DNA of 64,000 bases, taken from positions 5,923,648-5,987,647 of the forward strand of contig NC_037256.1 in the NCBI RefSeq assembly GCF_000002425.4, given 5' to 3'. The translations under genes and the position numbers were made by a program. The notes beneath the pieces are model-generated. The model saw only the letters and a program-made list of their open reading frames with translations, searched no databases and was not told where the DNA came from. This DNA comes from Physcomitrium patens (taxonomy: Eukaryota; Streptophyta; Bryopsida; Funariales; Funariaceae). Shown here piece after piece: positions 38,355 to 49,618 of this stretch (positions within the stretch are counted from its first letter, which is position 1; each line of letters starts with the position of its first letter).

Positions 38355-38585
38355 TTTTTATCATATACAAAGTCAAATGGCTCATCCTCAAATTCACCCT
38401 TATTCAATCCCTTAAGTGGCAAATTATCAAAATCGGATAGAATTTAGAAGCTAAACCATTGGAATTTAAGATAAGCTATACTCATATTCATTTGTTTTGT
38501 GTTCTTTTTAATTTAGTTCCTTCACCAAAAAATTAGAGATATTCTAACTAAAAGAGAAAAGTACTTGATAAGACTTTCATGAAAA

Positions 38586-38623
<38 letters not shown>

Positions 38624-38879
38624 AAAAATTGAGAGAATATGTCTTAATAAAGATCCAAAGAGCATAGAGAGGTTGGTCAGATGAGAGATTGTCAAGTGAA
38701 TGTTGCGAGTTCCAATCCGGTTGGAAAAAATAGAATATTCTAATAAGCTAGTGTTAGTACAGGAAAAGACCAACTTTGATACCCAACGGATTTATAGACC
38801 TCAAAATATTGATAGTAAAATCCTCTCATATTAAAAAGGAATTTTAAAAAATCACTTTTTTTTATTTTTTAGCTCTGAT

Positions 38880-38919
<40 letters not shown>

Positions 38920-40546
38920 TTAAGTCTTAGATAAGATTTAATTTTATTTGTCTTCTTTGTTTAGATCTATAGAAAAAAAAATACTTTAGTTCCTTCAGAT
39001 TAGTAGCAAATCACTCATTCTTGTCTTAGATAGTTGTTAAAATACTTTTGTAGACAATTCCTCTTTTTATTCAATAGAATTTTGGAGGACAGTTTTAGGT
39101 TCTTTTTATTTGTAAGTCATCCCAAATAGTTGCCATATGCGAGTCATTAAATTGACTTATTTGTTGATTTAGGATAAAAATATGCATTTAGAATACTTTA
39201 AATCACAAGATATAGTAAGTAGTATAGAAATCCTTAGAGAAATAGAAAATTAGAATGTTAGTGGTGGAAATAGAATCTTAGTATGTCTTAGAGGTAATTA
39301 ACTTTGTTGATTTAGTATTTTTATTTATTATTGAATAATAAGGATTATTTTTTAAGACCAATATTTAAATTGGTCTTCTATCTATATATAATACTTATAA
39401 AAACTATAAATCTTAGGAGTTAGAAGAAGCATAAAAAAGAACCTCATATCATTTTAATTATTGATATAAAAAAAATTATAGTGGATTTAAATTGATTTAT
39501 ATTATTATCAAAAATTTAGAAGGTAGGAAAATATAGCCTTAAATGGATATTAGCATTATAGAAATATTATAAAACTTTTCAAAATTTATTTAGAATTTAT
39601 TTAGGAATTTTTAGATCAATTTTCAAGATCTTGGTAAAAATGAATTTTACCACTTTGGGAGCTTTTATGAAAAAAGAATTGAAGGCTACATAAGGTTCTT
39701 AGATTAATTGGGTGTTTTTGAACACCATGGTGAGATAAAAATTGCAAAAATATTGGTCCTTCTAGAAGAAAATAGCAGGACCAGTAGCTAGTGTAGTCTT
39801 TGTAAAAAGAAGAGTGCAGAAGTCCCATATAGATTGTAGTACTTTGAAAGTAGTTAGGAAGATAAGACTAAGGCCTCGTAGCCTCTCTTAGACATCCATA
39901 TACACTTCATGTGAGCCTTGGTGAGGCTCAATAAGCAAGTTAACTTTGAGGTAAAATATTTTTACTTCACTTTTTAATTATTTACTTAATATTCTTAAAA
40001 CCTCATAACTTATTCATAGTAATTCGGATTTACATGTTTCTTAGTTCATTGAAAAGATAATAAAATTATCTATCCAAAAATTTATTTTTTATTTTTTAAT
40101 TTTATTATTTATCAAGTAAAAATATAGTAAAAAAACTGTGATTTAGTTTTAGGTGTTGTAATTGATTCGTGTCATTTATTTCAATTGTTTTGTAGTTATT
40201 CTTCTTTTTTTCTTATTAATTACCTACTTCACTTCATACCACTAATTACAAAAAATTCTTAATTGAGGCCAACTTATAACTTAGGTTGAAGAATAAAAAT
40301 TTACACTCACATTTTCATGTCTTTGTCAGAAAGTAGTAATTGTGAGATTGCTGTAAAATTTTTGTTGTTTTGAATTTTTATTTAAATTTATATCATATTT
40401 TTTTTATATATAAGGAGTGATGTCTTTTAAAGAAGAACCCCTCAATAGAAAATGACCATGTATTTAAAGATAAGGTGCACTTGCTATGGCAAGAGAACTC
40501 TTGGTCCATTCTATTTTGACAAATAGCGCGCAGATGATGCGCCATG
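38355..40546 (+). other. Element C 3' non-coding region
   Basis: No coding similarity was seen. It contains TA microsatellites at about 38588-38620 and 38887-38915 and the tRNA-like patch listed separately. The stretch leads into the 3' LTR. No clear purine tract was found immediately before it. Confidence 0.4.
38668..38725 (+). other. tRNA-like (Pol III A/B box) patch
   Basis: GGTTGGTCAGATGAG (38671-38685) resembles a Pol III A box. CGAGTTCCAATCCGG (38706-38720) resembles a B box, at tRNA-like spacing. The ends do not form a clear acceptor stem, so this is at most a decayed tRNA or the head of a tRNA-derived SINE. The evidence is weak. Confidence 0.3.
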
Positions 40547-42191
40547 TGTAAGCCATATATTATGCACCAAAATTTTATTTAGTTAATTTTTGATGTTTTG
40601 ATAAGATATAATATTATTTATTTATTAAATATAAAAAATAGAAGTTGTTAGAAAAAATGAAGTTAGTTATAGTCAAAGTATAATAAAAGAAGATAGAGAG
40701 TTACTTTGTTCTTGAAGCCACACGTGATGGTGAAGGAAGAAGATGAAAAATTACTCTACTCTTGAAGCCACAAGTGATGGTAAAGGAAGATGAAAAATTA
40801 CTCTACTCTTGAAGCCACAAGTGATGGTGAAGGAAGAAGATGAAAAATTACTCTACTCTTAAAGCCACAAGTGATGGTGAACGAAGAAGATGAAAAATCA
40901 CTCTACTCTTGAAGCGACAAGTAATGGTGAAGGAAAAAAATAGAGAGCTATGCTACTCCTCAACCATTACTTCCATGACAAAAAATCAAGTTGTTTCCTA
41001 GAGTATCTCTTTCAAAGATTAATATTTCTAAGTTATTAAATTATTTTGCATAAATTTTGGCTAATTAAATTATTAGGAATTAAAAATCTATGCATTGATT
41101 GATATCCATGGTGATTTTTCATTACCTTATGATAAATGGATGCTAACCATTGGTCCTTTCCATAAAAAACATTGGTTGGAGATTATGGAGGGTGTAGGTA
41201 GACTTTTTAATGACAAGTTGTACTACTTGTATGGATTAGCTTGTAGAAAGGCTCTTAAATTAGTTTTTACTTGCAAGTTATCGACAATGATAATTGCCAA
41301 TAAATAGCTTGAGGGCTTAGGTATATAAGGCCCTTTCAAAGCCTTGTTCTTCCTCTCTCATCTTTGGTTTGAGTCCTAGGTAAGGATGGCTCATTGAGGC
41401 ACCAAAAAGTTGTAGTATTCTTGTTTGTTATAAACTTATGTTATAAGTTGTTTGTTTCATACTCTTGCTGGTCCTTTTAGAACTCACTATTAGTGGGATT
41501 ATTTTCTTGTTTAGATATTTTTATTATATAGAGGAGAGAGAGTTAGTAAGGTTAAGTGAAAGAATCATCAAATTTGGAATTGAAATAAAAAACTTATGAG
41601 GATTTGAAATTGAGAGGTTTTTATTGAGGTTGCTGCTATTGTTGCTCTACCTTGGAACGCTGTTTTTATCCAATGATGCTTGTTTTCATCTAATAGTGTT
41701 GTTTTCATCTAACAGTGTCTGGTTTCATCTAATACCACTATTTCTATTCAATTATGCCTATTTTCATGTATCAATATTATTTTCATCCAACTGCACTGTT
41801 TCCATTTAGTTATACGTGATTTCATCCAGCATCATTGTTTCCATCCAACTAGGCCTGTTTTCATCTAGTGGTGTTATTTTCATCCATGTGCTTGTTCTAT
41901 CCATCTTTTTTTCATCTTGCTACCTCCATTTTGCTAGTTCTATTTAATTCTTTTCTTTTATTCTTTTATTTTTTTTTATCACTTGTTATAAGTTCAAGTA
42001 AATGGTAACCATTGCTTGGAAGGCATTATTTAGAAAGTTGAATTTATAATCACATGATTAATTAACCAACCATTAAAGTAATTATATAACCAACCATTAA
42101 AGTAATTATATAATTAATGCCTACTACCTTCCAAACTTGTAGTGTAGTTATTTTTCCTCTAAAAGTGGATAGAAAGGATTTTTAGTTCACA
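40547..42191 (+). repeat. 3' LTR of element C, with tandem-repeat expansion
   Basis: 1645 bases starting TGTAAGCC and ending TTAGTTCACA. It is longer than the 5' LTR mainly because a roughly 50-base unit containing GAAGCCACAAGTGATGG occurs five times (about 40712-40945) against once in the 5' LTR (near 30769). The TATA box is at 41322-41328. Confidence 0.8.
40712..40945 (+). repeat. Five-copy ~50-base tandem repeat in 3' LTR
   Basis: Units start near 40712, 40762, 40809, 40859 and 40909. Each holds GAAGCCACAAGTGATGGTGA followed by a GAAGAAGATGAAAAATTACTCTACTC-type stretch, with few differences. The region lies upstream of the LTR TATA box, in U3. Confidence 0.85.
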
Positions 42192-42770
42192 TGTATTTAT
42201 AAGTCTAATACACATGATATTATATTCAAAATATCCATACCTAATTCAAAATAATTTTTTTTATTCATCTATTGTTTAATATATATTAGATTGTATGCTC
42301 CTTATAGATCTATTTTTGTATAGATCTATACTTAATTGAATTGATCAAGAAGTATTAAAATCAAAGATAGAAGATACCTATTCTTGATAGTGATCTTATA
42401 GAGTCCTTAATAGTCTAAACAGATCTGTAAAGATTTGTCTTTTTTTCTTTATAAATAAGATAGGAGTCTTAATTAGAGATTTAGAATGGAGAATGAAGTT
42501 TTAAGCCTAATTTTCATCAATACATTTCTTGAGTGCAGCAAATTTGTTCAATGATAGATTATAGATTGGTTTAAATGGTGGTTGAGCTTTTTTTTTAAAG
42601 ATCGTTGGAATAATTGCAAGAACAATGCTATGAAAAAATATCAACATTTTTTTTTCAAAAATACCTTGATAATCTTGATATTGGCTTGAAATACCACTTA
42701 AGATTTTTTTTTCCATCAATAATAGGTATGGCATATTGTAATCTTCCAATTATGCTTTAAAAATTATTTT
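42192..42770 (-). pseudogene. Element B reverse transcriptase, first part
   Basis: The minus-strand ORF 42749-42507 reads YQDYQGIFEKK, then AQPPFKPIYNLSLNKFAALK, the start of a Ty3 RT. Below it are broken CLDYxGL, KITIKNRYLLSL and GYFEYNIM segments down to 42.2 kb. The frame stops at element C and resumes at 30.60 kb. Confidence 0.75.
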
Positions 42771-45037
42771 TTTATTTTCCTATTTTATGATAAATGAGCA
42801 TGTTAGATTAGGATTTATATAAGTAAAATTTAGTTTTATAGAATTTTGAGGATTAAAACCTTTGATGGTATAAATTATAGTATAATTCCTTGAATTAGAT
42901 TAATTAAGATTAAAGTGATAAAAATTAGAAAATTAGAATAACAAATTAGTTAATTTTAATAATTTAGAGGTTGTGAATCACTACTATGAGGGTTGACTAA
43001 AAGCCTATGAATGCACCTATAATCATTTCACATGATTTAGAATGAATTAGAATTATAATTCTGTAAAAGATTTAGTATAGTTTAGCAATGATAGTTTTGA
43101 TCTTTCCTCCAAATTCGACAAATTCAAGCGACATGGTGGTCTCTAATTAATGGGAGTCTTTTTAATGCAATGGTGGCACCGGATTCACTCCATAGAGTGA
43201 AGAAAACAAGATCAGCATCCTTTCTTTCAAAATACAAGTGAAGCAATGAAATTCTCATTTTGAAGAATTTTACAAAAAATTGCTAAGATCCTTGTAAGTA
43301 AAAAATTCCATGAAAATTGTAATTGAACATAGATTGAGGCATGTGAGTAGTCGACTTTAGTAGAAAAAAGATATTTTGAACACAATGGTAAAGTTAAATT
43401 TACCAAAAATTCTTTCTTGACCACTTACAAGAGCTATCAACCTTAATAATGAAATTGGATCTTAAATGAATGAGGGTCATAGATCTACAGTAGGGATCTT
43501 AGAGATCAAGGGTGGAGTTGTAGCCACCCTTCTACAACCCACCACCTAATTGTATAAGAGTGGCTTGGTCCCCCAAGCCTTCTCTCTCTCTTCTTTTGGT
43601 GAAGGAAGAAGCTATGCCAAATTTTGGCATTAAACCCTAATCTTAAATTTTGTTTTTGATTTTTAATCTCATTGTAAACTTGTGGTTGTGTATGCATGGA
43701 TTTGGAGTAGTGAATGATGGATATTGGGTTTTAAGACATAAGTCATTGTGGTAGATAGTTCCCTTGGCCTTCCAAATATCCCAAGGATTCAAGAGCCTCG
43801 AATTTCTCTCAATCAGTCATTTTATTTTTTTATTTTTGACATGAATTCTTTTTGTGGTTATATCTTTTGTTGTTAGCTTTCCAAAAAAGTAAGGATTTCT
43901 TGATTTAGAATAAAGATAGAATTTTGGTAGAATTTTGAGTGAATAGAGGTCGGCTGCCTCAGCAATTTAGATCAATCACTTTTGAAAAGGTATTTCTTAG
44001 TCATTCCTTATTGGATTATTGTAAAATTTTAGGAGTAGGTGTATCTTTAAGAAAATATTTTAATTTCATAAATTTCACTAAATTTGAAGAAAAATTGAAT
44101 TTTTGGTTAATTTTCAAGTGAAGGGAGGTTGCCTATTGGGGCAATCTTAGTCAATCAACTTTGAAGGATCATTTTTCGTGGATTAGGTACTCGATTGAAT
44201 TTAAATTTATTGGAACAGGATTGCCTTCAAGTTAAATTTTCAATTAACTAAAAATCATTCAATTTGGAGTTAATCACGAATTTTGAAATTTTTTGGAGTA
44301 GAAAGGGATTTGCTGCCCTCAATTCTTAGGCGTTGTCAAGGTACCTTTGCTTTTACCTCTCTCTAGCCCCACTTTTACTTTTATCTTTATAGTAATTTTT
44401 AACTTCCATATTTCAAATTTTAAATTTAAATTTATAACTTTTAACCTATAATCTTTTTTCTTATATTTTTAACTTTTATTTTTTTATTTTAATTTTAACT
44501 TTTATTTTTAACTTTAAATTTTAACCTTTAACTTTTATTTTTAACTTACAACTTTTATTATTAACTTTTAACTTTTGAATTTCAACTTTTACTTTTAATT
44601 CAACCTTTAATATTTTTTTACGTTAACTATGAATTAATGGTAATAATTTGATCAATTACTTTTACCATCAATTATTTAAAAAATAATAATTTATAAGTTT
44701 CAACTAATTATTTATTTATCTAATTTGATTAATAATACTTTTGTAATCACATAAAAAATAGTAATTATGGATTATATTAAATGAACTTGAAGAATCCATT
44801 GAAATTTAAGTAGAGATCATGCAAATAGCCTTGAAGATTGTAGTAATTTCATTTATTATTTTATTTTATTTTATTTTATTTGGATAACCATTTCTTGGAA
44901 GGATTAAAGTTAATTGGATTATTAATACAAAGATTTAAAATAATTTAACAATTACAAAATTGAGAGCTCTCCTATTCTACCTCTTGAAGTTGTTGTGTGG
45001 CATCAATTTCATTGAGTGGTGAAATTTGGGTTCACAC
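42771..45037. mobile_element. Insert Z2: non-coding block in element B pol
   Basis: About 2.27 kb between element B protease and RT, with no coding sequence. Its right end (…GGTTCACACA) is the reverse complement of TGTGTGAACC, similar to the start of Z1. It has a T/C-rich tract with repeated TTTTAACTTTTA-type words (44.40-44.63 kb), the complement of the Z1 tract. Phrases such as GGCTGCCTCAGCAATTTAG (about 43952-43970) also recur in element C's leader. Its left border is approximate. Confidence 0.45.
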
Positions 45038-46630
45038 ATATATATCAAAAGTTGACTATTTTTTCGCAACATGCATAAAAGCTTTTATACCTACCAATAA
45101 TGGTTTGGATATATTGATTTTAGAAGATTCTACTTGTCTATCAAAATCTTGGACTAAATTATAAGAAAAATCAAGATTACAAGAAATCTATTCTATTTGA
45201 AGATTATACTTTTTTATCCATAATAATCCTAAAATAATTAAATTGGAAAGAAATCTAATCATATTAAATATTATTAAACTATTATAACCACTAGTTGCTA
45301 CATCTAAAGGAATTTTTTTTATATAACATCTCCAAAAGTCAACAAATAACTATCTATTACTTCTACATGCACAAATTTGATTTTCTTAAGTAAGGATATA
45401 TTTTATTTTTTAATAAAGTCTTTTTCTATAAAACAAGCTGAGGCTCTTGAATCTAATAAGGCTAAGACTTTGTGATTTTTTGATCATAAATAAACTTCTA
45501 TTATAAAATAAGTTGACAAATCAAAAGAATGAATAAAATCTTTATTAGATATTATATAAGATTCTAGCCACATAATTCATATTGTAGCTGGAGAAATTCA
45601 TTTTCCAATACCTTGTCCTCTTCGGCAACCATGCTCTTTATTTTGTGATTGCATTCCTCTTTGAATAATTTTGAGCAATGTGCTTGGATTCTCTGCATTA
45701 TAGACACAAATCTTCTTAATGACAACAATCTTTTTTTGCTGAGTAAAAAATTGAAAACATACTATGTCAATTTACATAGGCTCTAGCTTAGCCAAATAGG
45801 CTTTGAAAAACTTAGAAGATGTTATTATGGCTTGATTTATACTTCTTTAACTAAATCTTTATTTTTGATATCTTTCAAAGACTTGATTGTTGTATGCAAT
45901 GGCTTATATGCAATAAATTATTCCTATAAATCTACTTTGGCATTGTCAACAATAAATCTTTGACATTATCTTTTCATTTATATTGAAATTGATTGATAAA
46001 GGCTTTGTCATTTCAATCTATGTTACAAATAAGATTATGGAATTCAATAACATATGTGGTGGTTAAATGTGATCCTTATCATAAAAATATGATCTTTGTC
46101 TTTGTTACCTTTTTGTGATTATTTTTTCCAAATATAGCCATAAATACTTTTTAAAATGAATTTAAATCATAAAATAGTTGTGAATCTTTTTTCATCAAAG
46201 ATGTAAACTAAGAGAGAATACTTATATATATAAGTATGTCTTTGAATCCAACTTGAATAAATCCATCAAAATATTAGAAGGGATGCAATCTTAAATAAAG
46301 CTTAATTTATTGTAAAAATCTTCAAAATTTTGATTTTATACCATCAAACTTCTCATACATATTAATCCTTGCCTCTCTTATAATTATAGAAGCAAAACTT
46401 CTTGAATTTGGTTGTAAGGCTGATTTGCTTACTTCTTTCAACTGCACAACTTCGTGGCATAAATTTTGGACTTTTTCTTTGGATGTAGGAATACTGCTTT
46501 TAAAATTGACATTGGTGATGTATAAAATTTCTGTTCTAAGAGTATTGACAAGCTCGTGAAGATTTATGATAGTTACAAATCTATTTTCACTTCCACCAAA
46601 AGTAGCATCCTTAAATTTTTCTTTCATAGA
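45038..46630 (-). pseudogene. Element B gag and protease
   Basis: Gag begins at about 46.63 kb on the minus strand. ORF 46627-46322 includes SENRFVTIINLHELVNTLR, then PTSKEKVQNLCHEVVQLKE, closely matching element A gag. The gag tail CRRGQGIGK lies near 45.6 kb. A retropepsin follows near 45.43 kb with LALLDSRASACFIEKDF, where the active-site DSGA reads DSRA. HVEVIDS and, near 45.24-45.10 kb, IILGLLW then SKPLLVGIKAF follow. Stops abound. It retains the protease region lost in element A. Confidence 0.75.
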
Positions 46631-47826
46631 GATTCAAATAATTATTTATTTATAAGGTAAATTCTTTCTATCCTGACAATAGACTATCTATCTTTAAATA
46701 AATAGTTTAATTTTCTAACATTGATATTTTCTTAAAGAAAGCAAATTACCTTTCTTTGTAGAAATTTTTATTTAATATTCGAGGTTGTAGATTATCCTCT
46801 TCTAATTTAACAAATTACAACCAAAAATTTATTAAGAATCTTGAGATATTATCAAAATCCTAAAAATAGCTTCAAATCCTTGCTTACAAATACTTATATG
46901 TAATTTTCTTCATATGTCACAAACTAAGTACTCAGATATCATAAAATTTTGATATATAGCTTTTTAATCTAATTATACATACTTTTAAAAATTTTGAGCC
47001 AAAAATTTGTTTAAAACATAAGATATGGCTCCAACCATTACTATCAATGAAATGACTCATATACTGGCTTTGAATTACATATGTTGTCTTCAATGCTCTG
47101 TAATTCTTTTATACAAACTCTAAATGTAAAAAATCTTTCAAAAAAGACATAGGTCTTAAAATCACCCTTGTGACTACATCTCTTGATCTTCAAAAGCCAT
47201 TATAAAACTCTTTGTATCTTCAAAAGAGCAATAATATGTCTTAAAAAGATACTTTAACTTCAAATGGCTATAATTTCATCATATTAATTCCAAATCCTCT
47301 AAACTTTATATACATATTGTAGTTCAAATCTTAAACCTTATAATCCTTACTTTTGATTCTTGAATGTCCATTTTGAAGTTGCCAAAGTCCTTATTATGAT
47401 TACAAACAACCTCTTGAGAGTCTATTGGACAAGGTTTTTGATTAATAGAGATGAAGATCTTCACTTCTTGCCTTCATCCATCCATACCTTACTTTCATCC
47501 CTTCAAATAAGTTTCTTAGAAGTTTGAATCTTCATCTTTAATGTCTAATATTTTCTTTAAATTTTATATTAAATATCTAAATTTTATATAATTTAAACTC
47601 TATAATCAAAATATGTAAATATCAAAATAATTTTTCTTACATCAACTTTCTTTAAAGTTAATTTACTAACCGCTCTAATGTATATCAATACTTATAAATA
47701 TATTATATATTTTATTTAATTTTTATATACTATAAATAATTATAATACGAAATTACAATCTTCCAAATAGAAGTAAGATAATTCACTCATTTCTAAAATA
47801 AGATAAGAATAATAAGTTATGACTCT
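46631..47826. other. Element B leader with a truncated X repeat
   Basis: Between gag and the 5' LTR of element B. From about 46.80 to 47.76 kb the plus strand matches the later part of repeat X: the CTTCATATCTCAC-type stretch, GCCTTCATCCA and the end TATATACTATAAATAATTATAATA. The X start is missing. A roughly 130-base patch at 46.70-46.80 kb also occurs at 16.45-16.55 kb in element A. Confidence 0.45.
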
Positions 47827-47933
47827 TCTCAAACTGTCAAGGATATGAAGCTTGAAGGAAAAAAAAATAAAGACACTCTTATAAAGAAATCTTCACTCTT
47901 GCCTCTATATATACTATCTAATTGGAAACTATT
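47827..47933 (-). repeat. 5' LTR of element B, inner part
   Basis: Matches, reversed, the end of the element A LTR (TATATATGGAGGCAAGAGTG block and the CATGTCCTTGA tail). The outer part of this LTR is at 53194-53502, on the other side of element D. Confidence 0.6.
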
Positions 47934-48235
47934 TGTTAAAATCAGTAAGTACTTGCTTAGTTACAACCACATAGAGATTAAGCATAGTATCTTGCTAATA
48001 GTAAAAAAGCAGCAAAGAGTTAAAGTAAGTTATTGTGGTGGCATCAAAGGTTTAGTTGGATGAGGTAGAAATGTATGTAATATCAAAAGGATGGAAGTTG
48101 CCTCGTTGGTGAGCAAACCACCACCTATAAGTAAAGAGTGTTGGAAGTAAGAATCATCTTTCTCCACACTTCTTTTAGACTACAATCTTTGCTAATGCTA
48201 AGTGTTTGTAGCTTTTAGACTTCTTTTCTTCAATA
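47934..48235 (+). repeat. 5' LTR of copia element D
   Basis: 302 bases starting TGTTAAAATCAGTAAG and ending CTTCTTTTCTTCAATA. It aligns without gaps to 52892-53193. Confidence 0.9.
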
Positions 48236-48791
48236 GATTATGGACCGACTCACATTTGCTTGAGTATTTTTTGAAGTTCTTTGAAGTGGTTTTGTAAGTG
48301 TGGAGTAGATCAAGTTGTTGTTGCTGATGTTAGGCTTTGGAAGAACCTAACTTTTAGATTCAAATCTAGATTTAGATCATGGTTTGCTCTTACTTGTGGT
48401 TAAGAGCATTTTGGTGTTAGTGTCTTATTTTTCACCTATAGACAAAGTTTTCATTGTATTTTTGGTGAGATAGATCCTTGGTAATCTAACTTTACAATTT
48501 CATGTTCTAAAATTGCTAATTGTGCTTAAAAGGCCTCTTATGGTGTATACATGTGATTTGTGAGCATAAGAGAGATATTAGAGTGGCAAATCAGATTTGA
48601 GATACTTAGATAAGTCATCAAACTTGTGACAAGTTTTAGAAGTGAAGTTGAGAGAGTTTTTGAGAGTTAAAACACTAATTTGTTCACAAAAAAGGATTCT
48701 GTGATTCTAAGGATACAAAACCTTCTTGCTGATTTTTGAGAGCATTAGGACTTCTTCTTACAATCTTTTTTGATACAACTCTTCTTTAGAC

Positions 48792-49505
48792 ATGGCTTCA
48801 AGTGAGGATGAAGGATTGAGAGTTATTGAGAAGTTTAGAGGTGACAATTTCTACCATTGGAAGGTAAAAATGAAGCTTTTATTGGCGTCTTTGGATCTTT
48901 GGGATATTGTAGATGAAAGTGAAGAGGCTCCAAGCAAAGATGATGATATGAAGGAGAATAAGGAGTTCAAACATTGTGAAAAGAAGGCTTTTAGATTGAT
49001 TGCAATGAATGTCGATAAAGCCAACTTTTCCCACATTATCTCTTGCAAAAGACCAGCGTAAGCATGGAAGACTCTTTACAATATCTATGAGAGTAAAAAC
49101 CTATTCAACATCATCTATACAAAGAGGAAGTTCTTCATTTGTAAGATGGAAGAAGGTGAAGACCTCATGGCTCATGTCAATAAAGTAACGGCTCTTGCAA
49201 ACCAACTAGCAATTGTTGACAAGCCTTTAGAAGAAAGTGATATTGTCATGACCTTGCTAATGAGCCTTCCCGAATCCTACAACTTCCTTATTGTGGCATT
49301 GGAGTCCATCAAGCTAAAAGATCTTACAATGGATTATATGACAGAAAGACTTGCCCATGAAGTAACCAAGAAAAAAGAAAAGGAGCGTCAAAGTGAAGAT
49401 TTAGTACTCTACTCATGTCAAGGTAAGGGCAATTATTCAAATCAACCAGGTAATATCAAATCTTGCTTCATTTGTGGCAAAGTAGGCCATTTTGCTCGAA
49501 ATTAA
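48792..49505 (+). pseudogene. Element D gag
   Basis: Copia-type gag, frame open in two pieces (48792-49061, 49146-49505). Motifs: ENFRGDNF-type start (IEKFRGDNFYHWKVKMK), LWDIVDE, KMEEGEDLMAHVNKVTALAN, LMSLPESYNFLIVALES, then a CCHC knuckle CFICGKVGHFARN. There a TAA stop stands in place of the last Cys. An in-frame TAA also follows ISCKRPA at 49059-49061. Pol continues in another frame after about 49.5-49.6 kb. Confidence 0.88.
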
Positions 49506-49618
49506 TACAAAGGCAAAAAGATGAAGAAGGAGAATGTAAATAGTATGCAAGATGAGTTTGAACGACAAGATTATGCATTCACAGCAACAAATGGAACCTC
49601 TATGGCTGCCATGTCAAG

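Larger units (their letters stand above)
30602..42191 (+). mobile_element. Element C: large Ty3-type LTR retrotransposon, internally deleted
   Basis: An 11.6-kb element with long direct repeats at both ends (30602-32045 and 40547-42191). It is flanked by TGCAT (30597-30601) and TGTAT (42192-42196), a 5-base duplication with one change. After the 5' LTR comes TGATGCATTTGCCAGGAGATGG, resembling an Asp-tRNA-type primer site as used by Athila/Tat-like elements. The interior has gag (about 34.95-36.25 kb), an aspartic protease (37113-37544) and an integrase C-terminus (38.0-38.35 kb). RT, RNase H and the integrase core are absent. It is inserted in the RT gene of element B. Confidence 0.8.

Noticed and set aside
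41095..41307. 70-codon ORF in the 3' LTR of element C
   Set aside because: It lies within an LTR upstream of the TATA box, is interrupted in the 5' LTR copy and resembles no protein.
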